64,000 nucleotides of DNA, taken from positions 1,860,001 through 1,924,000 of the forward strand of contig NZ_LT906447.1 in NCBI RefSeq assembly GCF_900186985.1, in the 5' to 3' direction. Position numbers and translations under genes: made by a program. This DNA is from Staphylococcus piscifermentans. Its GTDB lineage: Bacteria > Bacillota > Bacilli > Staphylococcales > Staphylococcaceae. Below the pieces are notes generated by a model, which saw only the letters and a list, made by a program, of their open reading frames with translations, did not search any database and was not told where the DNA came from. This document shows positions 10,903 to 17,944 of this stretch, in pieces. Positions within the stretch are counted from its first letter, which is position 1. Each line of letters starts with the position of its first letter.

Positions 10903-11580
10903 TATTAGATTTTTCACTTCGTTCAATTGTGTAATTTCATAATGCGGCTGAATTGCTGTGTCATTCTTTTTATGACGGACATTAAACCAGCATGTATCGA
11001 TACCCGCATTCAACCCTCCAAGAATATCTGAAGTCAACGAATCACCGATAATCAGTGAACGAGAGCGCTCAGCATCTATGCGATCAAAGACATAATTGAA
11101 GAATTCAGGCATTGGCTTTTGATATCCTGTTACTTCTGAGATAAAAATGTCTTGTATCGTATTTTTAAGAGGCGTTTGAGCTAATCGACGTAACTGGGTA
11201 TCTTCTACTCCATTGGTAACGATATATACTTTAGCGTGTTGTGTTAAATATTGAATTGTTTCTAATGTCTCTGGAAAATATTTGACCGGTGCCATCGCAA
11301 GGCCATCTCTAAAGATAATATCCGCTTCTCTCCCATTTACTGCCAGCCCGAACCGTTTAAAATAATTGATAAACCGTTCCGTCAACACTTCTTCCTTTGT
11401 CAGCTTGTTTTCTTGAAATGCTTCCCAATGTGCTTGATTCACCTTTTTAAATAAAGCTAAATTTTCTTTAGAAGGAGAAATGTCATATCTTTCAGCTAAA
11501 TGATAAAATGCTTGATCTTCCGCATCATGAAAATCCACAATAGTATCATCAAAATCAAGCAAAATCGTATCGTATTTCAT
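10900..11580 (-). CDS. HAD-superfamily phosphatase, YjjG/YfnB type
   Basis: Predicted cytoplasmic HAD hydrolase. The best family fit is the YjjG/YfnB group, whose members dephosphorylate noncanonical pyrimidine nucleotides among other substrates. The motifs are complete: LLDFDDTI (nucleophile Asp9, acid Asp11), IVTNG (motif II), Lys in GYQKPMPEFF (motif III) and IIGDSLTSDILGG (motif IV). The alpha-helical cap is class I. The start is moved to the ATG at 11580, since AGAGGTG lies seven bases upstream; the earlier GTG is part of that ribosome site. This gives 226 residues. Confidence 0.88.
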   Translation of the reverse strand: MKYDTILLDFDDTIVDFHDAEDQAFYHLAERYDISPSKENLALFKKVNQAHWEAFQENKLTKEEVLTERFINYFKRFGLAVNGREADIIFRDGLAMAPVKYFPETLETIQYLTQHAKVYIVTNGVEDTQLRRLAQTPLKNTIQDIFISEVTGYQKPMPEFFNYVFDRIDAERSRSLIIGDSLTSDILGGLNAGIDTCWFNVRHKKNDTAIQPHYEITQLNEVKNLI

Positions 11581-11778
11581 AAATTTCACCTCTTGCTCTA
11601 TTATGCAAATAACTCCCTAGTGAAGCAAGTACTCAATTCCAATTGCTAACTACAGATAAAAGGAGTACAATTAAAGTCGTGTGTATTAAAAATAACGTAT
11701 TGAATTTAAATCATTTCATTTACGGGTAAATACATAAATGAGCAATTGAATTAAGAGATGTGAAAGGAAGTTGAAATT

Positions 11779-11961
11779 ATGAATAAACGTGTACCTAAGT
11801 TATATAAAGAATATTATGAGAAATTCGGAGAAATGCCACCTGCGCCATATATGAGCACTTTAAGTGACTACGAAAAAGAACAAGCTATCTTACAACGCCT
11901 TTCAGACGGCAAACCTTTTGCCCAAATTAAATATTGGAGCCAACAACCTCCAGTAAGATAA
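11779..11961 (+). CDS. Conserved small protein, 60 residues, unknown function
   Basis: Not recognised as a named family. The protein is soluble-looking with many Tyr, Pro and Lys residues: the N-terminal half reads VPKLYKEYYEKFGEMPPAPYM and the C-terminus IKYWSQQPPVR. No signal peptide or membrane segment is seen. GAAAGGAAGTTGAAATT upstream of the ATG is a convincing ribosome site, and a good terminator follows 10 bases after the stop, so it is a single-gene unit. Coding status is supported by expression signals rather than homology. Confidence 0.75.
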   Translation: MNKRVPKLYKEYYEKFGEMPPAPYMSTLSDYEKEQAILQRLSDGKPFAQIKYWSQQPPVR

Positions 11962-11971
11962 GCAAGTTGGA

Positions 11972-12000
11972 AACGGTGCGATGACGTGCCGTTTTTTTAT
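11972..12000 (+). terminator. Terminator after the 60-residue gene
   Basis: AACGGTGCG and CGTGCCGTT arms (two G-T pairs), four-base loop, then a run of seven T. Confidence 0.8.
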
Positions 12001-12085
12001 TTTTGCAATTTTTGTTGTTCCAATCTTATTAATTTTATATACTTAACTTAATAACAAAAAAATAAAATAATAAGGAGTGGCGCGC

Positions 12086-13039
12086 ATGTTCTTTTCCCCT
12101 CTAGTTTATCTATTGCTATGGGTTCTTTTCTCGCTCATTTTCTTAATTTTCACTTTTCTTACGCTTAGTGCACTCGGCAGGCAAACACGATTCAAATTAA
12201 GGCTTTCTGTTGCTCTCATTTCCTTCATACTAGGAATTGTTTGCTTCTTTGGTATTTTCTCAAATCATTCACTTGAAAAAGAATGGTCGAGCTTTTTTAA
12301 AAATAAGTCTTCCCTTTCAATCCCTAACCCTTTAAAAGCACTCTTCGGAGACGATAAACATAAAGATTCCTCACAAAACAAAAAAGATAATCAACACGTA
12401 GATAATCATTCAAAAGAAGATAAACCGACTTCTATTAAACATGATAAACCTAAAAATTCCACTTCCCAATCCACAAGTGATTATGAAAGTAAATATAGAC
12501 TGCTGCCTTCTGATTTTAATCCTAAAGCAGCTAAAGGTCAGGCTACTACTATAAATTCAGGTAAATATAAAGTTGGTAAAGAAATTCAACCTGGTCATTA
12601 TACTATTACGCATAATAACGATAAAATAGGTATCCTCGAAGTAGACAATGAGTATGGCAACTATGTTTTCAGTAATGCTTTAAGTGCAAAATCAGAGACA
12701 ATCGCTGGTAAAATTACCACTTATTTAGCAGATGGCCAAACTGTAGTGGTCAAAGATATGAAGCATGTTAAATTCACTCCTGAACCTATTAAATATCGTA
12801 CCAACTTAAACACAGGCGTATGGGTAGTCGGAGCTGATATAGCGCCTGACAGTTATACCGTGCGTCCTGGCAATAAATACTCTGCTAATTTCAATGTTCA
12901 ATCCTCTAAAGGAGAATCAAAAGCAATCGAAATTATAGGCGACGATAGTGCAAATGCGAAGAAATCTTTGCATATTGATTTAAAAAAAGGTGATGTGGTG
13001 CTAGTCCAAGGATCAGGTACAGTCAAACTTGGGAAATAA
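12086..13039 (+). CDS. Membrane protein with duplicated C-terminal extracellular domain
   Basis: No named function recognised. Two N-terminal hydrophobic segments (about 3-27 and 36-56) are followed by a Lys/Asp/Ser/Asn-rich linker (about 85-140) and a C-terminal region of two similar beta-rich units. The first begins KYKVGKEIQPGHYTI (about 160) and the second GVWVVGADIAPDSYTV (about 240); both share the pattern VG-x-I-x-PG/D-x-Y-T-I/V and end in a VVVKD/VVLVQ strand. The ATG at 12086 is used because AAGGAG (12072-12077) overlaps the earlier in-frame GTG. This gives 317 residues, probably surface-anchored by the N-terminus. The linker looks like a wall spacer. Confidence 0.8.
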   Translation: MFFSPLVYLLLWVLFSLIFLIFTFLTLSALGRQTRFKLRLSVALISFILGIVCFFGIFSNHSLEKEWSSFFKNKSSLSIPNPLKALFGDDKHKDSSQNKKDNQHVDNHSKEDKPTSIKHDKPKNSTSQSTSDYESKYRLLPSDFNPKAAKGQATTINSGKYKVGKEIQPGHYTITHNNDKIGILEVDNEYGNYVFSNALSAKSETIAGKITTYLADGQTVVVKDMKHVKFTPEPIKYRTNLNTGVWVVGADIAPDSYTVRPGNKYSANFNVQSSKGESKAIEIIGDDSANAKKSLHIDLKKGDVVLVQGSGTVKLGK

Positions 13040-13072
13040 AAGGAAGTATTAGGATAAAGTCGCATGGTAGTG

Positions 13073-13149
13073 AAAGTGTCTAGGCTGAGGTGGCGCGCCT
13101 AGACACTTTGAATCGAATCTGTATAGGCGGATGGTAACGTGCCTATACA
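13073..13149. repeat. Two adjacent palindromes (type I and type II) of the dispersed repeat family
   Basis: The first palindrome has 13-bp perfect arms (13073-13085 AAAGTGTCTAGGC; 13097-13109 its complement) and an 11-base loop. The second has 9-bp perfect arms (13120-13128 TGTATAGGC; 13141-13149) and a 12-base loop. The arms recur at 37.8, 44.5 and 56.0 kb. It lies just after the membrane-protein gene and may act as its terminator. Confidence 0.8.
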
Positions 13150-13177
13150 TCATTCTACTTCTCTTCCTAACTAAAAA

Positions 13178-13217
13178 AGCTATAAAGAAATCCATCGTCA
13201 TGGATTTCTTTATAGCT
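13178..13217. terminator. Bidirectional terminator with 18-bp perfect stem
   Basis: The 18-base arms (13178-13195 and 13200-13217) are exact complements around the loop CGTC. The minus strand continues into a T-run, so it ends the PSM-beta transcript. Confidence 0.88.
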
Positions 13218-13237
13218 TTACTAAGTATGTTTTAAAA

Positions 13238-13375
13238 TTAGAAACCGAATAATTTACCTACAATTCCTACACCGTTTTGTACGATATCTACGATGCTTGT
13301 ACCTAATTTTGTTGAATCATGAGCTTGTGCAGCATTTACTGTATTAACGATTGCTTGAGCTAATTTTGTAAGCAT
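13238..13375 (-). CDS. psmB: Beta-class phenol-soluble modulin (second of pair)
   Basis: A 45-residue amphipathic peptide. It starts MLTKLAQAIVNTVNAAQ and ends GVGIVGKLFGF; the TKLGTSIVDIVQNGVGI core matches the staphylococcal PSM-beta family (S. aureus PSM-beta1 ends GLLGKLFGF). Such peptides are exported without a signal peptide by the Pmt ABC transporter and act as surfactants in biofilm structuring. AGAGGAAAT lies upstream of the ATG. It lies 57 bases downstream of the other psm gene, in one transcript that ends at the strong terminator. The N-terminus is less canonical than that of its neighbour. Confidence 0.93.
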   Translation of the reverse strand: MLTKLAQAIVNTVNAAQAHDSTKLGTSIVDIVQNGVGIVGKLFGF

Positions 13376-13432
13376 AATCTATTTCCTCTTTTCTCTATTT
13401 TTATAGTCATTTATGAAATTGAATTAATCGAA

Positions 13433-13567
13433 TTAAGCACCAAATAATTTAGAAGCGATTTGGATACCATTTTGAACGATATCAACGATATTAACAGCTA
13501 ATTGCCCACCATCGTGATTAATTGCAGATTCAACTGTCCCTTTAATTGCGTTAAATAAGCCTTCCAT
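13433..13567 (-). CDS. psmB: Beta-class phenol-soluble modulin (first of pair)
   Basis: A 44-residue peptide beginning MEGLFNAIKGTVESAIN, nearly the canonical S. aureus PSM-beta start MEGLFNAIKDTV. It contains GQLAVNIVDIVQNG and ends IASKLFGA. The helix is amphipathic and there is no signal peptide, as expected. GGGGTGA precedes the ATG. It is the promoter-proximal gene of a two-gene unit. The position between the bshC/mraZ side and the murI/rdgB side is the same as psm-beta in S. aureus. Both genes are too short for ordinary ORF callers. Confidence 0.95.
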   Translation of the reverse strand: MEGLFNAIKGTVESAINHDGGQLAVNIVDIVQNGIQIASKLFGA

Positions 13568-13655
13568 AAAATTTCACCCCTATTATTTTATTTAAAGGTA
13601 CTAACGGTAATTGTGTTTACTCCACTTATGTAATTCGTTGACCTTTGTTAATTTC

Positions 13656-13722
13656 ACTATACTATGCTCAATTGAAAAATTGGATGATAATTCTCAACTC
13701 ATGGAGTATCATTCAATACTGT
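13656..13722 (-). promoter_or_regulatory. psm-beta promoter with possible AgrA direct repeats
   Basis: On the minus strand ACAGTATTG (13714-13722) and TGAGTTGAG (13693-13701) are 9-bp half sites 12 bases apart, resembling the AgrA consensus ACAGTTNAG. A TATAGT -10 lies at 13656-13661 with no good -35, which fits an activator-dependent promoter. AgrA directly activates psm genes in S. aureus. The match is partial. Confidence 0.5.
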
Positions 13723-13916
13723 ACAATCTAATCTTTTTTACGACACTTGGGCATGCCTAAGTGTCCTTAGTTTTAATTATCCTATATATTAAATGTCATT
13801 TAGACTTCCTTGTCTTCAATTACTTCTTCTCGTGTTACACGTATGTTGCCACAATATTTCAATTTTGAAGTATACGATAAGAGTTATACTTAGCCGTAAA
13901 TTTCATAACACAAAAA

Positions 13917-13944
13917 AGAAACGTTGAAATAAATCAACGTTTCT
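13917..13944 (-). terminator. Terminator after tRNA-Arg
   Basis: The 11-base arms (13917-13927 and 13934-13944) are exact complements; on the minus strand a T-run follows. Confidence 0.85.
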
Positions 13945-13986
13945 CCGGGTTGGGCAAAGAATATATAAAATATTCTCTTCTATGGA

Positions 13987-14060
13987 CGTCCTGGGAGGGA
14001 TTCGAACCCCCGACCGATGGCTTAGAAGGCCATTGCTCTATCCAGCTGAGCTACCAGGAC
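13987..14060 (-). tRNA. tRNA-Arg (anticodon UCU)
   Basis: 74-nt cloverleaf read on the minus strand. Acceptor arms are GTCCTGG and CCAGGAC, the D-arm contains AGCTCAGCTGGATAGAGC, the anticodon loop is CTTCTAA (UCU, reading AGA) and the T-arm contains GGTTCGAATCC. CCA is not encoded directly after the discriminator G. In staphylococci this tRNA lies next to psm-beta and can serve as a phage integration site; no attachment duplicate or integrase is seen here. Confidence 0.97.
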
Positions 14061-14279
14061 ACTTTTTTAACACAAGATTAATTATATCTAATTAAATTAT
14101 AGAAATCAATACCGTTCATCATAATTTTCGATATGATTTTTCACTTTAATAACCGTATTGCACGATTAATTACTTCTAAGTTATTAAATAATCAGATGTT
14201 TCTCCTTTATATAATAACTTAAAATTAATAATTACAATACAATTAAACTATTTCTATCAAAGAGTAATTAAATATTTGA

Positions 14280-14308
14280 AACACCCTCAAAACAGTTTTA
14301 AGGGTGTT
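14280..14308 (-). terminator. Terminator after the lipoprotein pair
   Basis: AACACCCT and AGGGTGTT arms with AAAAC/GTTTT pairing inside. The T-run on the minus strand is weak. It lies 14 bases after the lipoprotein stop. Confidence 0.65.
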
Positions 14309-14321
14309 CCGCTTCTCTCTA

Positions 14322-15017
14322 TTAATTTATAGGTTCCACTTGATCAAGTATTTCATTTTGTCTTTTTTCCATTGCATTATAGTCGCTTTCACTAACACCA
14401 TCTTGATACATTTTATCTGAAAGATCGAAGTATTCTTTTTGCAACTTGTCTTCCTTTGCTTTTTGTTCATCAAGCCATTCTTGTTGACCATTTACCCAGT
14501 CTTCATGTGCTTTTTGTTCTTCTGCTGTACGGTAAACTCCATTATTCTCATAATCTTTTCTCTCTTGTTGTTGTTCGTATACGGATTTTTCTGTACCGTT
14601 TTCTACTCTTAATGAACTTTCATAAGCTGCGCTAGCTGGGCCTTCCATTACATTTCCTTGTGGAATAACACCATTAGCAACTGCACTATTATAAGCCAGT
14701 ATTTTTTCTTCTTCTGAATAATTGCCGTTAAGAACTGCCTCTAAAGTATTGCGGTCTGTTATATTAGAAACATCAATCTGAGGCTTATTTGTTTCTTTGG
14801 GCGAATTATTTATGTCATTTGATATTTGCTCGGTATTTTCATTATTATTAGTGGATTTATCATCTGACTCTTCATTTCTTTTTTCTTCTTTTCTTACTTT
14901 TTCCTTATCTTTTTCAGCAGTCTCTCGCTTTTGGTTATCTGACTTACTTTCTTCTTTTTGGCCACATGCACCCAACACTAATAAACTTGCTAAAATTAAA
15001 AATATAATCTGTTTCAT
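14322..15017 (-). CDS. Lipoprotein of unknown function (paralogue 1)
   Basis: Type II signal peptide MKQIIFLILASLLVLGAC; the lipobox LGAC places the lipid on Cys18, so the protein is anchored to the outer membrane face. A long Lys/Glu/Asn-rich linker runs to about residue 80, followed by a Glu/Gln-rich, mostly helical C-terminal half with EEQKAHEDWVNGQQEW. The start is set at the ATG 15017 behind GAAAGGGA; an upstream in-frame TTG is rejected. It lies 30 bases downstream of a second lipoprotein with the same post-lipobox sequence CGQKEESKSD, which points to tandem duplication of the 5' part. No known domain is recognised. Confidence 0.82.
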   Translation of the reverse strand: MKQIIFLILASLLVLGACGQKEESKSDNQKRETAEKDKEKVRKEEKRNEESDDKSTNNNENTEQISNDINNSPKETNKPQIDVSNITDRNTLEAVLNGNYSEEEKILAYNSAVANGVIPQGNVMEGPASAAYESSLRVENGTEKSVYEQQQERKDYENNGVYRTAEEQKAHEDWVNGQQEWLDEQKAKEDKLQKEYFDLSDKMYQDGVSESDYNAMEKRQNEILDQVEPIN

Positions 15018-15047
15018 TTTATTCCCTTTCAAAAATTAACTATTATA

Positions 15048-15623
15048 TTACCATTCCTCATCTGGTACTGATCTTCCATCAGGTGTCATGCATCCGCCAA
15101 CTGTGCATGTAGTGCCATCTGGTTTAGTCACACCTACTGCATCACCGCCGCCTGGTGCTTGATGCCATGTATTGCCTTCTGCATCAACCATACCATTTAC
15201 ATTTTGTCCGCTTTTTAATTTCTGAGTCATTTCTTCTTTTGTTAAAGCTTGAGATTGTTGTGGTTGAGTGGCTTGTTGATTGTTTTGTACATTAGCATTT
15301 TGCTGCTGGTTGTTTTGCTGAGCAGTTGCTTGCTGCGTATTTTGTTGCTCATTATTTTGCGCATTCATATTTTGTTGATTGTCTGTATTTTGTTGATTCG
15401 CCTGTTGTTGATCATCATTTTGCACAGCTGCTTCTTGGTTTTGGTTGTTTTCATCATTTTCTTTTTTGCTTTCTTTCTTACTATCTGATTTTTTCTTATC
15501 CTCTTTTTTGTCCTTTTTTTGGCTCGTATCTGATTTTTGATCATCAGATTTACTTTCTTCCTTTTGGCCACAAGCTCCTAATACTAAAAAGCTAGCCAAT
15601 AAAAGCATTAATAATTTTTTCAT
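15048..15623 (-). CDS. Gln/Asn-rich lipoprotein of unknown function (paralogue 2)
   Basis: Signal peptide MKKLLMLLLASFLVLGAC with lipid on Cys18, then the same CGQKEESKSD start as its neighbour, a Lys/Asp/Ser linker (about 28-60) and a low-complexity Gln/Asn tract (about 60-125). The conserved-looking C-terminal module of about 60 residues has NVNGMVDAEGNTWHQ and a CTVGGC pair of cysteines before the end PDGRSVPDEEW. It is 191 residues, with GGGGAT upstream of the ATG. The tract resembles a flexible wall-spanning spacer carrying a small disulfide or metal-binding head. The two genes differ completely outside the N-terminus. Confidence 0.82.
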   Translation of the reverse strand: MKKLLMLLLASFLVLGACGQKEESKSDDQKSDTSQKKDKKEDKKKSDSKKESKKENDENNQNQEAAVQNDDQQQANQQNTDNQQNMNAQNNEQQNTQQATAQQNNQQQNANVQNNQQATQPQQSQALTKEEMTQKLKSGQNVNGMVDAEGNTWHQAPGGGDAVGVTKPDGTTCTVGGCMTPDGRSVPDEEW

Positions 15624-15807
15624 TACTCTATCCCCTATCTGGTTAATATATTTCCTTAAAGATTATTTTAATATATTAGTAGATGAATTAATACAACAAT
15701 TTGTATTTTGAACAAAAATATTGAGGGAAATAAAAAAGTCTCAAATTCTAATGACAAATTCATATATTTTGGGGTATGGATTAAAAACAGTAAAGGGGTT
15801 GTCCAAA

Positions 15808-16302
15808 ATGAATATAAAATTTATGCAGCAATTAGATTTTCTGTTGAAATATATCAGTAATAACACATCTAATTATTCCAATCGCTACAAACTTATTTTT
15901 GAATATAATCATTTTATTTATGAAGGAGATTTCATTCCAGAGTTCAAATCATTACAAGTAGTATTAAAGGATGTCACTAGTTTTGATGAAGATGATTTGA
16001 ATTTAATTAGCTTAAGAAACGAAAGCGCATTTGAAACAATTAGAAAGCATCAATCTTTATTTGGAAAATCGTATTTAAAATTATTGACTGAGCGAATTAA
16101 TGAGTATTCAGCTCAAAATTATTTCCGACTGTTAGTAGATTCATTGGAAAAGTATCCCGTAGAATTCGAAAGTGAATTACCACCTTACATTTACAACTTA
16201 AAATCTGAGAACTCAAATCATCCATTAAATTTAGAAATCATGAAAATACCGCAAGATGCTCAATTTGATTTTGTAAGTATAGTTAAAGTTGACCCTGAAT
16301 AG
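15808..16302 (+). CDS. Uncharacterised protein, 164 residues
   Basis: Not recognised. The ATG at 15808 is chosen because AAAGGGG lies nine bases upstream; the long in-frame extension to 15721 lacks a ribosome site. The protein is acidic and aromatic-rich, with no signal peptide or membrane segment, and starts MNIKFMQQLDFLLKYIS. Helical segments in the second half include YFRLLVDSLEKYPVEFE. Base composition is AT-richer than the flanking core genes. It sits in the accessory stretch after tRNA-Arg, divergent from the lipoproteins. It could be an orphan of a toxin-immunity or similar accessory module; no motif proves this. Confidence 0.65.
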   Translation: MNIKFMQQLDFLLKYISNNTSNYSNRYKLIFEYNHFIYEGDFIPEFKSLQVVLKDVTSFDEDDLNLISLRNESAFETIRKHQSLFGKSYLKLLTERINEYSAQNYFRLLVDSLEKYPVEFESELPPYIYNLKSENSNHPLNLEIMKIPQDAQFDFVSIVKVDPE

Positions 16303-16416
16303 AATGGCTAATATTATTTCTATCCCCCTCATCAATCAACTTTGAATTTTAGGGTAATTATAAACTATGACATGAGTACAATTTAGCATGATATTTTTTA
16401 ATATGGAGGTTTTAGA

Positions 16417-16797
16417 ATGAACGCAAAACAAAAATATGTTGACGTTTTAACTAAAGAAAAACCAGATTTGATTGAAGTACTCTTTGAATTTGAAGCGAAT
16501 GTGCATCCTAAAATCGATGGCAAAGGTCACGGTGAAGGAGCTGTATTTGTTGGACGTGTGAATCTTTATGTTGTCTTAGATGACAAGGTCTATGATTATG
16601 TCATAGCAGACTTGCATGAAGTCAAATTCCACAATAATATGTTTGAGCATTCTGTTGAATTTAAATACGGTAAATCAGATGAAGAATTAAAATTAAAATT
16701 CGAAGATAAGCCAGAAACAGTAGAATTTGCTAAAGTTATGGAAAATTTATCTATGGAACGTGAAAGCTATAGAGAATATATTGATGCACAAGAATAA
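16417..16797 (+). CDS. Uncharacterised small acidic protein, 126 residues
   Basis: Not recognised as a named family. It is soluble and acidic, with alternating beta-like stretches: LIEVLFEFEANVHPKI, AVFVGRVNLYVVLDDKVYDYVI and MFEHSVEFKYG. TATGGAGGTTTTAGA precedes the ATG, a strong ribosome site. A perfect 14-bp stem terminator follows the stop. It stands alone between the orphan ORF at 15.8 kb and the convergent ElaA-like gene. The expression signals make coding likely; the function is open. Confidence 0.75.
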   Translation: MNAKQKYVDVLTKEKPDLIEVLFEFEANVHPKIDGKGHGEGAVFVGRVNLYVVLDDKVYDYVIADLHEVKFHNNMFEHSVEFKYGKSDEELKLKFEDKPETVEFAKVMENLSMERESYREYIDAQE

Positions 16798-16832
16798 TTG
16801 TGATGATTAAAATTAAATAATAGACCTTAAAA

Positions 16833-16874
16833 GACTCCTTATCATAACATGTTCAGCGATTATGATAAGGAGTC
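16833..16874. terminator. Terminator between convergent genes
   Basis: The 14-base arms (16833-16846 and 16861-16874, GACTCCTTATCATA and its complement) form a perfect stem; T-rich sequence follows. Confidence 0.82.
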
Positions 16875-16896
16875 CTGCTTTATTTTCATTATGAAA

Positions 16897-17343
16897 TTAT
16901 TTCCCCTCTAAAATCATATCAACATGAGGGATATTATCTTCTAGATAAGTTTCTGAAATACGTTTAAATCCAAAGGAACCATAGAATTTAAGTAAATGCT
17001 CTTGAGCAGATATCTTAATTGATTTTTCAGCGTCCTTTTTTCTTAATGCATCAATAGCAATTTCCATAAGTTGATAACCTAATTTATTTTTACGATAAGC
17101 TTTGACTACAATTACGCGTCCAATTCTAAAATCTTCTTCGGTTTTCAGCAATCTAGCATATGCTGCAATTTGGTTGTCTTTTTTTAAAATAACATGTTCT
17201 GCATTAAAATCTTCCTCATCTATTTCTTGATAAGGACAATTTTGTTCAACCACAAAAACTTTCACTCTTTCAATCATAATTTGAACTAATTCTTCGGGCG
17301 TTAACTCTGGTGTTTTTTTAATTAGTATTTCGATATTTTCCAT
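16897..17343 (-). CDS. ElaA-like GNAT acetyltransferase
   Basis: Predicted acetyl-CoA-dependent N-acetyltransferase of the ElaA group; substrate unknown. The N-terminal IMIERVKVFVVEQNCPYQEID is the group's hallmark segment (R-x-x-VFVVEQ-x-CPY-x-E-D), followed by GRVIVVKAYRKNKLGYQLME as the acetyl-CoA loop (about 84-103) and LLKFYGSFGF near the C-terminus. The 148 residues are a typical length. It is a separate minus-strand gene 42 bases left of the VOC gene start region; no operon partner is obvious. Confidence 0.87.
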   Translation of the reverse strand: MENIEILIKKTPELTPEELVQIMIERVKVFVVEQNCPYQEIDEEDFNAEHVILKKDNQIAAYARLLKTEEDFRIGRVIVVKAYRKNKLGYQLMEIAIDALRKKDAEKSIKISAQEHLLKFYGSFGFKRISETYLEDNIPHVDMILEGK

Positions 17344-17385
17344 ATGCTTGTCCTTTCATTACATCGTTTTTAACTAACCTGTATA

Positions 17386-17835
17386 TTATTCTTTACTATG
17401 ATCTTGTCCGTGAAGCATCCAACGTACGTTATATTTATCTGAAAAAGCCCCCATCTTGCCTCCCCAGAATTGATCAGCTAACGGCATCTCAACAGTAATA
17501 GACTCATCATCTTTTACTTTTTCATACAAAGCTTCTACACGTTTAGCATCTTCCGCATCATTAATGTCATAATCAATTAATAAGGAAATGCCTTTCGTAA
17601 TAGTATAATCTTCAGAATTATTAAATGCGTCTGAAGCAAACAAAGTTACGTCTGCAATCTTAAATTCTGCATGCATCGTACTTTCTTCAGCTTTATCAGG
17701 ATCAACACCGAAATTTTCAGCTTGTTCTCTTTGAACGGGCAAACGATTGATATGAGTCGCACCAAATACTTCTTCGTAATATTGCAAAGCTTCTTTAGTA
17801 TTCTCAAATGCTAAATATGGATATAATTGAGTCAT
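17386..17835 (-). CDS. VOC-family PhnB-like protein
   Basis: Vicinal-oxygen-chelate fold protein of the PhnB/glyoxalase-like group; substrate unknown. It opens MTQLYPYLAFENTKEALQYY, has MHAEFKIADVTLFASD in the middle and ends FWGGKMGAFSDKYNVRWML, all typical of PhnB-like dimers. The ATG at 17835 is chosen behind AAAGGAGATAAACTG; the upstream extension covers the ribosome site. This gives 149 residues. It is divergent from a second VOC gene at 17945 across about 110 bases, so the two may share a control region. Confidence 0.87.
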   Translation of the reverse strand: MTQLYPYLAFENTKEALQYYEEVFGATHINRLPVQREQAENFGVDPDKAEESTMHAEFKIADVTLFASDAFNNSEDYTITKGISLLIDYDINDAEDAKRVEALYEKVKDDESITVEMPLADQFWGGKMGAFSDKYNVRWMLHGQDHSKE

Positions 17836-17944
17836 CAGTTTATCTCCTTTTTTAAAAATATGCACTTTTACTTACCTTATTATACTATGTTTCAAACACT
17901 TTAGTGAAAGGTAAGAAATTATGAAACTTATTTGAGGTGAAAGA

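Larger units (their letters stand above)
13568..13986. other. Intergenic region between psm-beta and tRNA-Arg
   Basis: It holds the psm promoter (about 13656-13722) and the tRNA terminator (13917-13944). Nothing else is recognised in 13740-13910; no coding sequence is supported. Confidence 0.6.

Noticed and set aside
12077..12085. GTG start for the membrane protein
   Set aside because: This GTG overlaps the AAGGAG ribosome site (12072-12077), so the ATG at 12086 must be used.
15249..15595. Hydrophobic plus-strand ORFs opposite the Gln/Asn-rich lipoprotein
   Set aside because: They are antisense shadows of a low-complexity tract and have no ribosome site; the lipoprotein has a clear lipobox and start.
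13987..16800. Prophage or genomic island integrated at tRNA-Arg
   Set aside because: No integrase, no phage genes and no visible duplicate of the tRNA 3' end; only a few unassigned genes.
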